Shown: in pieces, positions 37,005-49,663 of the stretch | Numbering within the stretch: position 1 is the first letter of the stretch | How the letters are laid out: the number at the start of each line of letters is the position of its first letter | Assembly (NCBI GenBank): GCA_021613535.1 | Contig: CP075493.1 | Span: 8,742,001 to 8,806,000, forward strand | Length of the DNA: 64,000 nt | Origin: Adineta vaga | Taxonomy: Eukaryota; Rotifera | Reading direction: 5' to 3' | Translations under genes and position numbers: made by a program | Notes under the pieces: model-generated | Databases searched by the model: none | What the model was told of the DNA's origin: nothing | Seen by the model: only the letters and a program-made list of their open reading frames with translations

Positions 37005-39415
37005 CTAAGCGTCGTCCATTGATGTCGAATTAGATGCTGAAGCTATGAATCGTTGCAGATACATATGAATAGGTACACTTTGATGCATTGAACCCGCACA
37101 AAATAAACGTTCAAATATATCCTCTTTAACTTGATAGATATTGCATAAAAAGAAGACAATTTTTGAATATTTTACACGTGATGAACACCATGCAGTTAAT
37201 CGAGCTTGAGCTTGACATTCCGCTTTTTCAAAAGAATCTGCACATGTATTTTCAAATAAGGTTTTACCTTCTTTGCAGATAATCACTTCACGAATGAGAT
37301 TAAAACCATTTTCATCGATCTCTAATGTTTTACCACGTGTAATTAATGATTCAATTTGTTTAACATCATTTTCTGTTGGATGCATACTCGTTGTTGGGGT
37401 TGAGAATGAAGATGGTACTGCTGTTGAGAAATCATTAGTAATTTGTAAATCTTTGGTAACATATATTTCGAAACTATTTTCAATCATACTTATAATTAAT
37501 AATCGATGCCATATACGAGAAAGAAGATCAAGTTTATCTCGATCATTATCAATATTTTCTCGAATAACTGCAAGTGATAATGCAAAATTTACATTTCGTT
37601 CAAGCCAATCATTGATACGTGCACCGATGACAGGCATTAATTTTTTTGGTATACAAACATATTCATTAACTGGTTCATTATTATTAGATTTGAGTGAATT
37701 TATACATGGAGGAGAATTCGATGGTGAAGTCGAAGATGATGACGATGGATAACGAACATTAGATGAAACAGGACCTACACAATATAGATATGACGATGAT
37801 GGCTATGGTATGTTATGCATCAATGAATCAAACTTACTGTTATTTATTGTTCGCTTTTCACTGTTATGTTTTCGTAAATCAATTGGTATTGGTTTCAATA
37901 GTTTCTGTTGTCCTAATAAACGACTACTTTCTAATAATGTTTGATAAGTTTCTCGTCGGTATGGTTGATCATTAAGAGGAACTGATGGATGAATATGATT
38001 ATTATTATTATCACTGTCAAGTGTTTGTTGTTTTCGTCGTTCACGAAATTTCTCTGTATTTACTGATTTATTTCCATTTGTATTTGAATTTGCTGATGTC
38101 GCAGCAGCTACAGCAGCGGCAGCCATCATTGGTGGTGGTATCGGTAAATAACCTGATGCAGCAGCCGCATGCAAAAGTGCTGCTGGATAATTAGCACGAA
38201 ATTGTTGAGTTAGTGTATGCATCAAAGCATATTGAGCATAACCAATAGCAATCGCTTCTTGTTGACTATATGGAATGTTATTGTTGGTTGGTGATATATT
38301 CATTGCTGATGATGTTGATGATGACATAGTAAAACCCGAAGAAACTGTTGCTTCACTAGAAAATTTTTTATCTTTATTTAATTCATCATAGAAATGAGCG
38401 AGAGATTTTCGTTTTCGACTGCCAGATGATATTTGAGATTGATTGTTTGTTTCGATATGATTTGTTCGAAATACCTAAACCAAAAATCTCAATCAACAAT
38501 TAATAGAATATGAGAACAATCTTACATGAACGATGTTATTATCTGACAATGGACTGGATGATGAAACACCTGAATCAGATGCACAGGATTTTACGGATGC
38601 TGATCGAACAATTTTTGGTGCAGTATCATCAAGTGGTGGAGAATGAGATGAAGTTAAATTTGATGTTGTTAACGACGGACATGATGTTGTTGTCGCCGCT
38701 AAGAGATACGATGTAGATGTAGCAATCGATTGCGTGATTGGCGCTGTTAATGCAAAAGATATTGGAGGTGAATAGCGTTGATTAACAGTAGCCATTGGAT
38801 AGGAACGACAACGTGGTGGTGAACAACTTGTTGAAACAGCCATATGAGTTTTGGAAGATTCTTTTGTTTCATTATGATTTGTATTTGTAGCAGCAGGTGA
38901 AGCAGGTAATGATGTCGAATGTTTTGTGTCTACAAGTGTGTCGGTCGTATTTGTACTTGTTGGTGATGTTAAACTTGTTACATTTATTGATGTGCCCGAT
39001 GGTGATATCGCACGTGGTGATTGTAGTGTGCCATTAAGAAGAGCAGGAAGAATATTTGTAAGAGTGCTTGTTGGCGTTCGATGAGATGAGGATGATGACG
39101 ACGATGCAAAATCACCTTTACGTAAAAGTGATGGGATACTTAATGATGATGACGATGATGTTGTCGAAGTTGAAGATGATTGAAGCATTTGAGTGAGAAA
39201 TGCATTCTCGGCTGATGAACTTATATTGTCTTTTCCTACAAAGACAAAACACAATAATAACAATGTATCTGCGTATTTTTATTCAATCGAAGACACTTAC
39301 CATTGGTATGAAGATTGAGTTGAAGTTGTTTGCGTTTTTCGCGTACACTCTTATAAAATGCAATTCGATCCAGTGTATTCAATGAATGTGGTGGTACAGC
39401 AGTAGCGGGAATCAT
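37005..39415 (-). CDS. Nuclear-receptor-like protein with C-terminal ligand-binding domain
   Basis: Exons 39415-39301, 39235-38526, 38474-37838 and 37774-37005 join to 743 residues in one frame from an ATG that has an in-frame stop just upstream. Residues about 40-480 are low-complexity (Ser/Thr runs, poly-Ala with Pro, Asn runs). From about residue 505 the sequence looks like a nuclear receptor ligand-binding domain: WLERNVNFALSLAVI and DRDKLDLLSRIWHRLLII fit helices 3-5, EIDENGFNLIREVI helices 7-8, and KYSKIVFFLCNIYQVKEDIFERLF the helix 9-10 block. The closest groups by eye are NR2-type receptors. No C4 zinc-finger DNA-binding domain was found in this model or upstream. It may be missing exons, or be a receptor without one. 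Confidence 0.68.
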
Positions 39416-39945
39416 GGATGATGAGCGGACTTGTCAAACAGTCCACAAAGAGAAATATGTGACCTTATCGGTCTAGAATTACAAAAGAAAAAAATGAAGA
39501 GAATATGTTGTGCAATCGATTATGTACAACGACGAAGACGTCGATGTTGTTGTTGTCTCACTACTCTCTCTTCGTTCATCCGATCTGTACACATACGGTG
39601 GAGACGATCGTATTGTCCACTCTTCTTGTTCTTGTTCTTGTTCTTCTTCTCCTTTTTTTATTATTTGTGATGCTTTAATTCCTGTCTAGCCATTACTACT
39701 ATGCAATAATAAATATGAGCATACAAATTACTTCGATGAGAACGAGAACGATGAACGGAAGAAGAAGAACAAGAAGAATAGAATGTGAGACGTAATTCAA
39801 TACAAACACTAAAGAAGTTTAGAGATACATATATATATATATATATTCGATGTTCTTGTCTACTAGTTCTCATTGTTATTAGTTTGAAAAGTTTAGAAAT
39901 GACTAATAGCATTGTCTAAAAATAAGACCGAGTCATCTTCCTCTT

Positions 39946-39961
39946 TCTCTCTCTCTCTCTC
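39946..39961. repeat. (CT)n microsatellite
   Basis: Uninterrupted run of eight CT units in the gene-poor region. Confidence 0.9.
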
Positions 39962-42900
39962 AACGGATATGGACATCAACTAGTATCAAGAAAGATATTG
40001 ATCAATGACATTTTTTTTCCGAGAAAAAAAGTAAACACGTATTGAAAACAACAAAAATAACAACACTTATGATCAATAATGAAACCCTTCTTGCGTCCTA
40101 TTCTCTCTTGTTTTTCTACTTATTTCGATTCAATGTTCGATTAGTTCTTTCATTCTGTCATTTCATTTTTTTGCATTTTCCTTCTCATATTCAAGGACAC
40201 CTATATAAATATATATATATATATATGTATATATATACATATTTATTTAATGCTGATTACATAAGGAAAATATGAGACGACCTTGAACTGCATGTCACAA
40301 GACTGTCCATGTGTTTGTGCGACCATGCAAGCAACTGACAAAAGTAGTTTTCTTACTTTTTCTTTGACGTCATTACCTAAACGTATGCGATCATATATTA
40401 TACATTTTTTTTCATCATTAACCAACGAATAGAAAAGAAAATATGTGCATGCAAATCCTCATTTCGATTCTTAAGTGAATAAAATATAAAATATCATTAA
40501 TTTCTTTCTTGATGTTTTTGCTCATTTGTTAACAGAAAAAAAAGAATAAAAGAACTATTTTAAAAATGTAAACTGAGACTGAGATAGTGCTGATGGTCTG
40601 ATTCTGTACTTACATAATTAATGCCAAAGTGTAAATGTTTTGGTATTTTTGTCATCGGATAATATTTATTCATATATTCTTTTTCTTTTTCAATGATTCA
40701 AGTGGAAGCAAAGTGAAGAATCTTATAACTTCTTAATACTTGAAAACGAATAAGTAGAAGAAAAGATTATAAAGAACTAATACATCGATGAAAAAACAGA
40801 GGAATGACTCATACTTAATCGAAAGGAAACAATATTTTTTTTATCGTAATTCAACGATTTTCTGTCGAAGGTTATCAAGATAGATTGCGGAAAGAAAAGT
40901 TTTTTTCTCTCGGAATGAAAATCCTCTAAAGAGCAATGAAAACGAGTTATACATGGTCGAGGTCAAGGTTCAAATGTTAAATGTGTATACATATATGTAT
41001 ATTCACAACTTTAAAATTATTGAATTTCACTCTTCTACTACACTTACTTTACACTCTCGCCTCACAATCAATCGAATATCATCGATTACGACAGGCGCGA
41101 GGCGAGGGACATGACATGCATCAAACTGAGAGAGAGAGAGTCAAGTAAAAAAAAAATTTGCTCATCTTTGCCTCGCTTTTACTCTTATTCAATGTCATTT
41201 TATGTGCATTGCCTGCCTGAGTACTTGTTTCGGACGAGTATCTTACCTAATACATATTTCTACACACGGTCAGTACTTTCGTTCAAGGAAGACTTGTGTT
41301 TAAGAAGGAATAGAATGAACACGAAGGAGAAAGAGAAAAAAAGGAGTTGCGCAACTCTTCAGTGAATATGACAAAGACGGCGGCGTATACAGGGTGTGAC
41401 GTAAACTACTGACATCATCACTACTAACAATTGAAGAAGGGTGAATTCGAGGTTGACTTATTCGTGATATTGACTAACATTACTAGAAGAATCTATGTAT
41501 ACACACATATATGAGCATCTCATCGAATACATACGAATAGAAAGTAATTGTAGTTTATGTATATACGTATGGTATAGACGAAGAACAATCAAGGTGAATA
41601 AATAGTTCAAATGGAACTGACCCAGACTAGAACGTCAGACATACACAGTCAGCAGTCGATGTATTTAATAAAACAGTAATTATGACTTCTACTACACTGT
41701 TCAATCGATCGACTTGGCTGGATGGCTAGTCAGTCATTCACGTTCATGCGTTCATTTTGTATGTTCATTCGTTTCTTTCTTTCCTCTCGTCTCGTTGCTG
41801 TGTAAGACAGCTAGACTATTACAGCACTCACATACATATCGTCTCGCCTCTGTATATAAGTATACGATCAAATAGACAAACGGAAAACAATCAGATAGAC
41901 AAGAAGATACTCAGGTAGCAAATGTTTCTGACTTTCGGATATACATAAATGAACATTAATGTCTATAAGGTTTCCGTAAAATGTGAAAGAAATCATTGAT
42001 GACTATTGTAATCTCCTAACTATCAAAGCAAATCAAAAAGGATAGAATTATGGAGAAAGAGTATGATCTATACTCAACGGAATGATATCAACGAAAAAGA
42101 ATTCAATATGACTGTGGAACACTTTGAAAAACGAAGATGTCCCTATAGTTATCTTCGAATGACAGAAAATTTCAATAGAAAAAAAGATGTGTGCCAGATC
42201 AAAACATCTGAGAAAATACAATTGCGTAGTTTTTGTCGTCTTTTGATTGACCATCAAATAACAACAACTGACCATTTTCTTTCTTTCTGTATGTCTCTCT
42301 CTCTCTCTCTTTCTCGTTCGTTCGTTCTTTCTTTTCCATTAGATACTATTTTTTCTCCTCTTCTTGCGTATCGTTGAACACAAAAACCATATAAAAAATA
42401 GAGAGAAAGAACGAGAGAATGAGAAAGCGGTCGTCATCGTTCAAGGCCAGCTGATGGACCCTATCTACATATGCATACATATACTTAGAGTAAAAAAGAG
42501 AATAGAAAAGAATTGCTTGTCGAATTCTTATTCTTCTTCACGCTAATGCTAGGCGTCGAGAGAGAAAGACGTAATCTTGTCTAGGCATACAACACGAGAC
42601 CACTTGACCAACTGAACCTTTTCTTTCTTTCTTTTCTTTCTTTCTTTCGTTGGGTTGAGCTAGACAGACTCATAATCGCTAATTCAATTTGCTGCTGTAG
42701 TTGACGCGGTCAGAGAGACGCGTCATCATCATCTCCGGTTCTTTTTTTTCCTTCTCTCACATACATTCAACGCCCATGGACATTGACCATCTGCCATAGC
42801 ACGTAACTCATCGTCTTCAAATAAAGCACAAGAGAAATTGTTCTTTGTCTTATTCTTACGTCGTTGTATTTGACCGGACCTTGCCCCTTCCGTTTATGTA

Positions 42901-43353
42901 TGTCTAACTGTCTGTCTGAATCAAACCTATATGAGAGCGGTCACGATTTGATATCATGTTCTCATAAGTGTCTATGTATATGTCTTTGTTACGAAGGGAG
43001 TGATTTGTTCACACGATGACGCTGTCGCGTCCAGTAATGTAACCTTTTATCATGTTTGTATATATCACGGACTTGCTTTACATGAACACTTTTTTACTAG
43101 ATAGACAGACAAAAAGAGATTACGTTCATCGATCGGTTAAATGTTATCACATATACGACGTGCACAAGACTTCTAACATATGCTTTCTACGTTTGTACTC
43201 GTTCTCTCATTCTCATCAAGTTAACAATACGCAAATTCAAGCAGACAGACAAACGTATAGACAGAGAAACAAAAGTGACCAATGTGTTGATTGACCAGTT
43301 GGATTTTGCTCTTCACAATAGTACAAGACGATGGATAATCTTGATTACGCCAT

Positions 43354-43391
43354 GAAGAAGAAGAAGAAGAAGAAGATGATGATGATGATGA
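43354..43391. repeat. (GAA)n(GAT)n compound trinucleotide repeat
   Basis: GAA/AGA units pass directly into GAT units, about 38 bp in all, outside any recognised gene. Confidence 0.9.
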
Positions 43392-44640
43392 GATAATCTA
43401 ATACGATAGATCTCGTTAAAACATGTCTGGATGTGTGTATATGTCAAATCATCAAATGATAAGAATTCAATCAGAACAAGCAAAGCGATGAAAACTGAAA
43501 GAAAAGAACTCAAGATATCTCTTTTCTTTTCTTTTCTCCTGAAAAAGAATCATTTCATTTTACTACTAGTTACAAATATCCTAGAAATTAGACAATTCTG
43601 AGTTTTGAATCAGTAAAGACATTTGAAGATTTCATGATTGTACATCAACTTTTGTCTCGAAAAGGAGAAGAAAATAGTCCGTACAACAATAAATACCATT
43701 ATTGAATCATGCTAATACCGTCTTATCGATAATTCTTTTTCATCTTTCAATAAACAATCGAGAGAAAGACACTATCCAGTCAATTGTATAACTGAAAAAT
43801 TTCCAAGTACAACATATCGAAATGGATGATACTAAATGAACAGATGTGTCGCACATGTCATTGAGTAGACAGTCGTTATTTTCCTGAGTGACTGACCATT
43901 GATGAAGAATGTATATTAGTGGAATCGTTCTTCTCCTGTCGTCTGAAGTTAGTAATACTAGACAGACAAATAAAAAGAAAAGTGTAAGAATTTAGTAATG
44001 ATAATAATAGCAGCTATCATCTTTATCTCGTCGTACTCAATTGCTTTTCTACATACTGACGTCTCAAGAGTAAAGCATTAGCACATTGAAATCATACAGA
44101 AAATTTTCTTTTTGAAACATGTCATCCTACTGTATACATTCAGCAGATACTCTTCTTAGACGAACACAGTATTTTTCAGTCCTAACTAATCATTTGAATG
44201 TATTCAGTAACAAAATTCATACACTCATAATTATTGTGCTAAAAGATCGATAAGTTGATACAAACTTTACCAGATGATTACATATGACGCATACGAGCTC
44301 TTACAAGATTGATCTACCGAAAACTTTCCACTTGTATAAACTGATGAACTTAAATAACTTACAATATTATTTTTAATATTTTGGTTCTTTCCAAGGTAGA
44401 GAATCTTGTTATGTTTTTTTCTTTAATCATTGTCAATTTGATCAAAATAATGATTCACCTTCGTATATATGACGTCACCCTGTATCTATCCTTATTTTGC
44501 TTTCTGTTAGATATGGTTCGGTAATTATCTTTTGACATAATCAAAAAAAAACTGTGCAATGTGCATTAATTGCTTCATTACACAAAGTCATATCATATCG
44601 TCAGCAGCTACATTGGTAAATTATCCTTTTACGTTTAAAA

Positions 44641-46390
44641 ATGGATCGTATTCGTTGGAGTGAGAAAATCATTCCATTTCGAACTCTTGTAGACAATCCA
44701 AATATACACAAACCTGCGCTTGGTAAATGATATTTTTTTCTTTATGCATATCAAAGTTTAATAATTGTTTTTCTTATTTTTCAAAGTACAAGCTGGTAGT
44801 AAAGCAATTGTGGTTGGTGAGAAGATCAATGGGGAATTTATTCTTGCATCACCTTGTAAAGTATCTGGTGATCGTTTTGATGTTATGGAACAAGAAATTG
44901 TTCTTTCAAGCAAACATACTGGTTTGATTTCAAATTAAAATAAAAAGAAACTGAAATGATTGATTCGATAGATTTCAGGTGTATGGAGAGTAATATCAAA
45001 AGCAACATCAAAGAAAGAAGGTCATATTCATCGTTTAACGACAACAGACCTTGAAAGAATTCATCAACAAGATGTTATTAATGAACGTGCTACTCCTCGT
45101 TCGTACATATGTATACGAGATATTGAAGCATTTGAATTAATTATTCGAAGTGATGGTAAAACATTCATTCGTTTGATTAATACCTTTTTGCTCGATTTTG
45201 TTTCGAATAGATCCTGCGATATTTAATGGAAATCGTGTTGAACGACGTATGAAACATATCGAAGAGAATACTGAATTTGAAATTGATGATTCTAGTGAAG
45301 TAGAATATACACCATCGGAAGGTGAACGAACATCGCACGATTATGTTTTAGCACCAAAAAAGAAACAACCAACATTTTTGCAATTGATTTTACCAGGCGT
45401 TATTGAGGAAGAAGAATTAATACGAAATCGTGTTGTTCGAGCACTTTATTGTACATCAAAAAGTGGTGTACGAAAGCGTCATTTTCTTCTTGAAGTTAAT
45501 GAACAACCATGTGAAATTCGTCCAATTGCTTCGGAAGGTTCCACTGAATTGCGCTATTTACATTCGACACAAAATCTCTACGATTATATGTTAACTTATG
45601 GCAATGACACAATTCTCTATGTCAAATTACTTCGAGGTAAAAATGAAACATTCTTCAAATTACATGATGTTATTCTCACTTCCTCTTTCTAGGTGATCCA
45701 CCGATAAAAGCCATTGAATTCGATGGTTATATGGTTTTGAAAAGCACATTAAATGGTGATAAAGTTCCGATATGTCGTGTTGAAGATCTCGAAGTTACAT
45801 TAATTAGTCCCGATTTTCCCTTGAGAGTTCGTTTACCGACTAGAAATGAACATTCTTGGCATTCATTATCTGAAGTTCGTGCAGCTGAAGTTCAATGTAT
45901 GCAATTAGCACTTGCTTTACTTGCTCGACATGAATCTGAAATGTACGTCTCTATTGATGCCAAACAAAATAAAACAAATCATTCACAATCAACGTACAAT
46001 CAAGAACAACGATCACATCGTTCTCGACAATCAACTGATATACGAAAACGACATGTCGAAGAATGTGAAAAAGTATTTGGAGTTCATAGTAATCAAATGA
46101 GTACAAAATCTCGAACGACAAGTGATAATAATTCTGATTCATCATCATTAATCGGTGCACAAATGAAAACTTTAACACTTTCAAAAAGAAATTCTCATAC
46201 ACATCATGAATCTTCAAGTCGATCAAGACCACATTCATCTCATCCTACATCTGATAGACTTTATCGAACATTTGAAAATCGACCAACCGATCAAGAACAA
46301 ATCGACGAAACTGATTCGTATAATCAGTCACATCGGCCAACTGTCAGACATTCTTCAAATAATCCAAAAACAAAAATAAATAGGAGTTAA
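44641..46390 (+). CDS. Unrecognised protein, possibly CABIT-like beta domain plus basic Ser-rich tail
   Basis: Exons 44641-44722, 44787-44921, 44979-45155, 45211-45636 and 45693-46390 give 505 residues. Residues 1-340 are globular with alternating hydrophobic stretches typical of an all-beta fold (VQAGSKAIVVGEK, GVWRVISKAT, CEIRPIASEGSTELRYL, NDTILYVKLLRGD, CRVEDLEVTLISPDFPLRVRLP). A resemblance to CABIT modules (Themis, GAREM, serrano) is my impression only. The remaining 165 residues are polar, rich in Ser, Arg, His and Asn, and probably disordered. No signal peptide or membrane segment. The reading frame and splice sites are well supported even though the function is not. Confidence 0.75.
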
Positions 46391-46922
46391 AATTTTAAAA
46401 AAATCCAAAAGAATAAATATTCCTCAATTCTTTCTTTTCTTCTTCTTCTTCTTCTTCTCACTGCAATTACCTACGTCAGTTTGTTGTTATTTGAACACAA
46501 TAACACATGCTAATAATAGCTTACAAAAAATGTTTGACAAAGGAAAAAAAATGTTTGTGCAAACAGTTTGTTGTAGACAAGTCATGTATGATGTGAAAGA
46601 AAATAGTTGAAAGAAAAGAGGTTTAATTCAATATTTTATGTATTTCTATCAATACACAATACTATTGAGATTCATTTCTTCCTCTTCTTTATTAGAAAAA
46701 AAACTGAAATATTTTTTTTTCGTAGAAATCAATTCAACATGTAATCTCGCTTTTATTTCCAACAACAAAAATATTGTTATAGTCGATTTATGACTTTTTT
46801 TTCTTCTCTTTTTCTACTCTCTTTCTTTACTTTCGACCACGCGTAGATAAGAATTGTAAGTGTTGTGCGATGCATTGATATTCACATCATTTTCGCTAAA
46901 AGTCATTTGAACTAACATCAAC
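46391..46922. other. Intergenic region upstream of tubby
   Basis: Includes a (CTT)n-like run at 46430-46458 and T-rich stretches. AATAAA at about 46411 is a likely poly(A) signal for the preceding gene. No gene recognised. Confidence 0.6.
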
Positions 46923-48997
46923 ATGTCTCATATTGCTGCAAGAGATCCTTGGCGGTAAATCGAATCATTTGACAATTTTATTAATAAGAAAAATGAATCA
47001 TTTGTTTTTAGAATTGATTCAGAAAGTGACGACGAACAACCTAGTCGATTCAGTATACCTGTTACATCAAGACAAATAGCGCCAAGAGTACATATCTGTT
47101 TTAATATCTGCTCAAAAGGATCTTTAACTTTGTAGGTTACACTAGATTCACTTCCACCGAAAACACCTGATTGGGATTCTTCATCCAATACGCGAGGCGT
47201 AAATGGTATGATATTCAAAATTGATTTTGTTTTTATCTCTCACATAAAATACAATTCATCATAAAATTTAGAAAAACAATCTTCGAACCGAAAACTTGCA
47301 TCACCCAATGGAAATCAACGTGTAGAATTAGCTAGTCGAATATCATCATCTTCATCCTCTTCATCATCGATTAAATTAAATAAAACACATGAATCCATTG
47401 TACGATCATCACCAACACCTGAATCTCCTGTGGTATATATTTCTTGAATGTTTTATTCTTCTTTTTTTTCTCAAAATCATAATACTACCTAGAAAGCGCC
47501 GGCTGCAACGAACACATCAAACTTCGATCCTATGGCATTGATTCAAAGTGATTTAACGAAATTTATCAATACTTATATTCCCAAGGATTATCCATCATTT
47601 ATACAATGTACACTTCGACGTGATAAAGATGGTGTACAAGGTGGTTTTTTTCCAACATTTTATCTTCAAGCTGAACGTCCGAGTGATGGTAAAAAGGTAT
47701 GATGTATCTAGGAAAATTGAATCACTAATTATTCTTTGTTTTTCTCTAGTGTTTTTTGTTAGCTGCACGAAAAGTTGCAAAAGTCAAACGACAATCAGAA
47801 TATTTGATTACAACGAATGTTGCAACACTATCAGAAAAATCTGGTGGAGATGATTATGTAGGAAAATTACGAGGAAACAATGTTAGTGGTACTGAATATA
47901 CATTATATGATCATGGTTTAAGTCCGAATAAAGCTCCAAATCTTAGACAAATGAATAATTACGAAGGATTAAGACGAGAATTAGCAGGAATTGTGTATGT
48001 AAGTATCTGTATGTCTAATTGATGATGATCAAATTTCAAAACTGTATGTCATGACAGGAAGTTTAAATTTCCAAATAGAAATTAATGCAATACAGAGATA
48101 TGACATTAGTATTTGCAAAGAAAATAATGAATGACGTCGGAGATAAAAAAAAATAATCGACATAAAAAGAAATAAATGCCTTGAATTTTTTGATGATTCG
48201 AGCAGATTTACTAAATTAAATATTTCGAAAAGATTAAAAATCATAACTTCCTATCTACTTAGCATATCATGAAATGCTGACTCGTCATATTCTCCTTTAT
48301 CTAAACAGATAAAATAAAGTATGATTCATTGACTATTATAATTTTGATAATGAAAATATGGAATATTGAGAAGAAAAAACCCAGTGTTTTCATTGCATCT
48401 TATATCGTTTCTATTCAATCTATCTTAGAATACAAATATTCTTGGTTTCAAAGGTCCAAGACAAATGAGTATTATGATTCCACAAATTGGTCATGATATT
48501 CGACCAAATAAGGTAACAAATCGGTTTTATTTCTAATTTTTTTCTAATCGAATTGAAGTCATTAAGAATGAACACGGTATCATTGATCAATGGCGAGATA
48601 GACGTTTTCGTTATTTAATGCAATTAAGAAACAAATCACCAACATATAATGAAGGTGAGAATGAGTTTTATATTATTAGAATTTTTCATTTCTTTTTCTT
48701 CTCTGAATTAGAAACCAAAACATTTGTCCTTCGATTTACTGGAAATCGTGTCGCACAACCTTCAGTGAAAAATTTTCAAATTGTACTCGAAGAAGAAAAT
48801 CGTACGTATTGACTTATTTATTGATTCAATTCTATTCTATATATTTACTGAATGATTTAGATGAAGAAGAAATTGTGATGCAATTTGGTCGAGTAGATGA
48901 AGATACATTTACATGTGATTATCGTCATCCACTATCAGCTATTCAAGCATTTGGTATTGCTCTTAGTTCATTTGATAGTCGATTGGCGAGAGAATAA
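46923..48997 (+). CDS. Tubby/TULP family protein
   Basis: Phosphoinositide-binding adaptor that carries membrane receptors into cilia. Exons are 46923-46954, 47012-47087, 47136-47205, 47272-47432, 47493-47696, 47750-47998, 48429-48512, 48567-48654, 48712-48801 and 48861-48997, giving 396 residues. Residues 1-150 are a disordered Ser-rich head. The tubby beta-barrel begins near [11 protein letters not shown] and continues with [10 protein letters not shown], the basic phosphoinositide-site block [62 protein letters not shown] and [16 protein letters not shown] at the C-terminus. TUB versus TULP3 cannot be separated. Intron 47999-48428 is 430 bp, far longer than the others. Confidence 0.95.
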
Positions 48998-49663
48998 TTG
49001 TATTTGAAACGAACAAATCGAACTATTCTTTCAATTCGTGCTTTGAATGTTCTGATTAATGTATTGCAAATGTGTTCATGTTCTTGTTAAAAATGATTAT
49101 CAGAAATAAAAAAATTTACAAATATTTATTTTGATTGAACTGAGTCATTTTTTGTTCAACGTTCAATCTGTTCGTCGTTCAGACAACATGTTTTTGCATT
49201 AACTAACACAGAGCTCCCTCTTTCGTGAATAAAACTCATTTTCTCCAATGAGATAGAAGAATAATCAAATCTCTCTATTCTATATATAAACATACATACA
49301 CCATCGATGAATGTCTCGTTCGCTCTCTACTTGTCCGGCCGTTTTGTTTTGTTTATTGTTTAAATCACATCTTTGTTTATGTTGATCTCTAAAGATTTTA
49401 TTAGTATTACATCATATATCAATACTTGTACTTGTTTTCATAGATCTTTCTCTCCCTCATCGATACATATCTTGACATCTATCATATTGAACTCTATAAT
49501 TAACACATCATACATCACTAGACATCGCTATTCTATGAATATTTAGGTAGACGACAACAAAGAGAAAAAAAAAGAAATTAAAATCGATCGTTTCTTCGTT
49601 TTTTAAAATCATATGAACATTGATTTGAATTGAAAGTTTAACCTTTGTACAGACATATTCTAG
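48998..49663. other. Intergenic region tubby - MAPRE
   Basis: AT-rich spacer. The tubby poly(A) signal is probably the AATAAA near 49106. It ends in ACATATTCTAG, an acceptor-like string abutting the MAPRE ATG. No gene recognised. Confidence 0.6.

Larger units (their letters stand above)
39416..44640. other. 5.2-kb region without a recognised gene
   Basis: The largest gap of the window, between the divergent starts of the nuclear-receptor-like gene and the gene at 44641. Microsatellites are frequent (CT near 39946 and 42295, GAA/GAT at 43354-43391, TATA near 40204-40240). Open frames are short, Ser/Lys-rich and unlike proteins. It could be a long regulatory region, a set of 5' non-coding exons with large introns, or could hide a small RNA gene. 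Confidence 0.5.

Noticed and set aside
40243-40425. Minus-strand open frame with Cys residues that might have been a zinc-finger exon of the nuclear receptor
   Set aside because: Cysteine spacing does not fit a C4 DNA-binding domain in any frame and no P-box or GFFKR-like motif is present.
40961-40985. GGTTCAAAT string resembling a tRNA B box
   Set aside because: No matching A box or cloverleaf stems at the right distance.
42063-42377. Plus-strand 104-codon open frame in the gene-poor region
   Set aside because: Second half is translated CT-repeat (SLSLSLS), first half resembles no protein; probably chance.
46928-47218. Minus-strand 96-codon open frame over the 5' end of tubby
   Set aside because: Antisense shadow of tubby exons 1-3.
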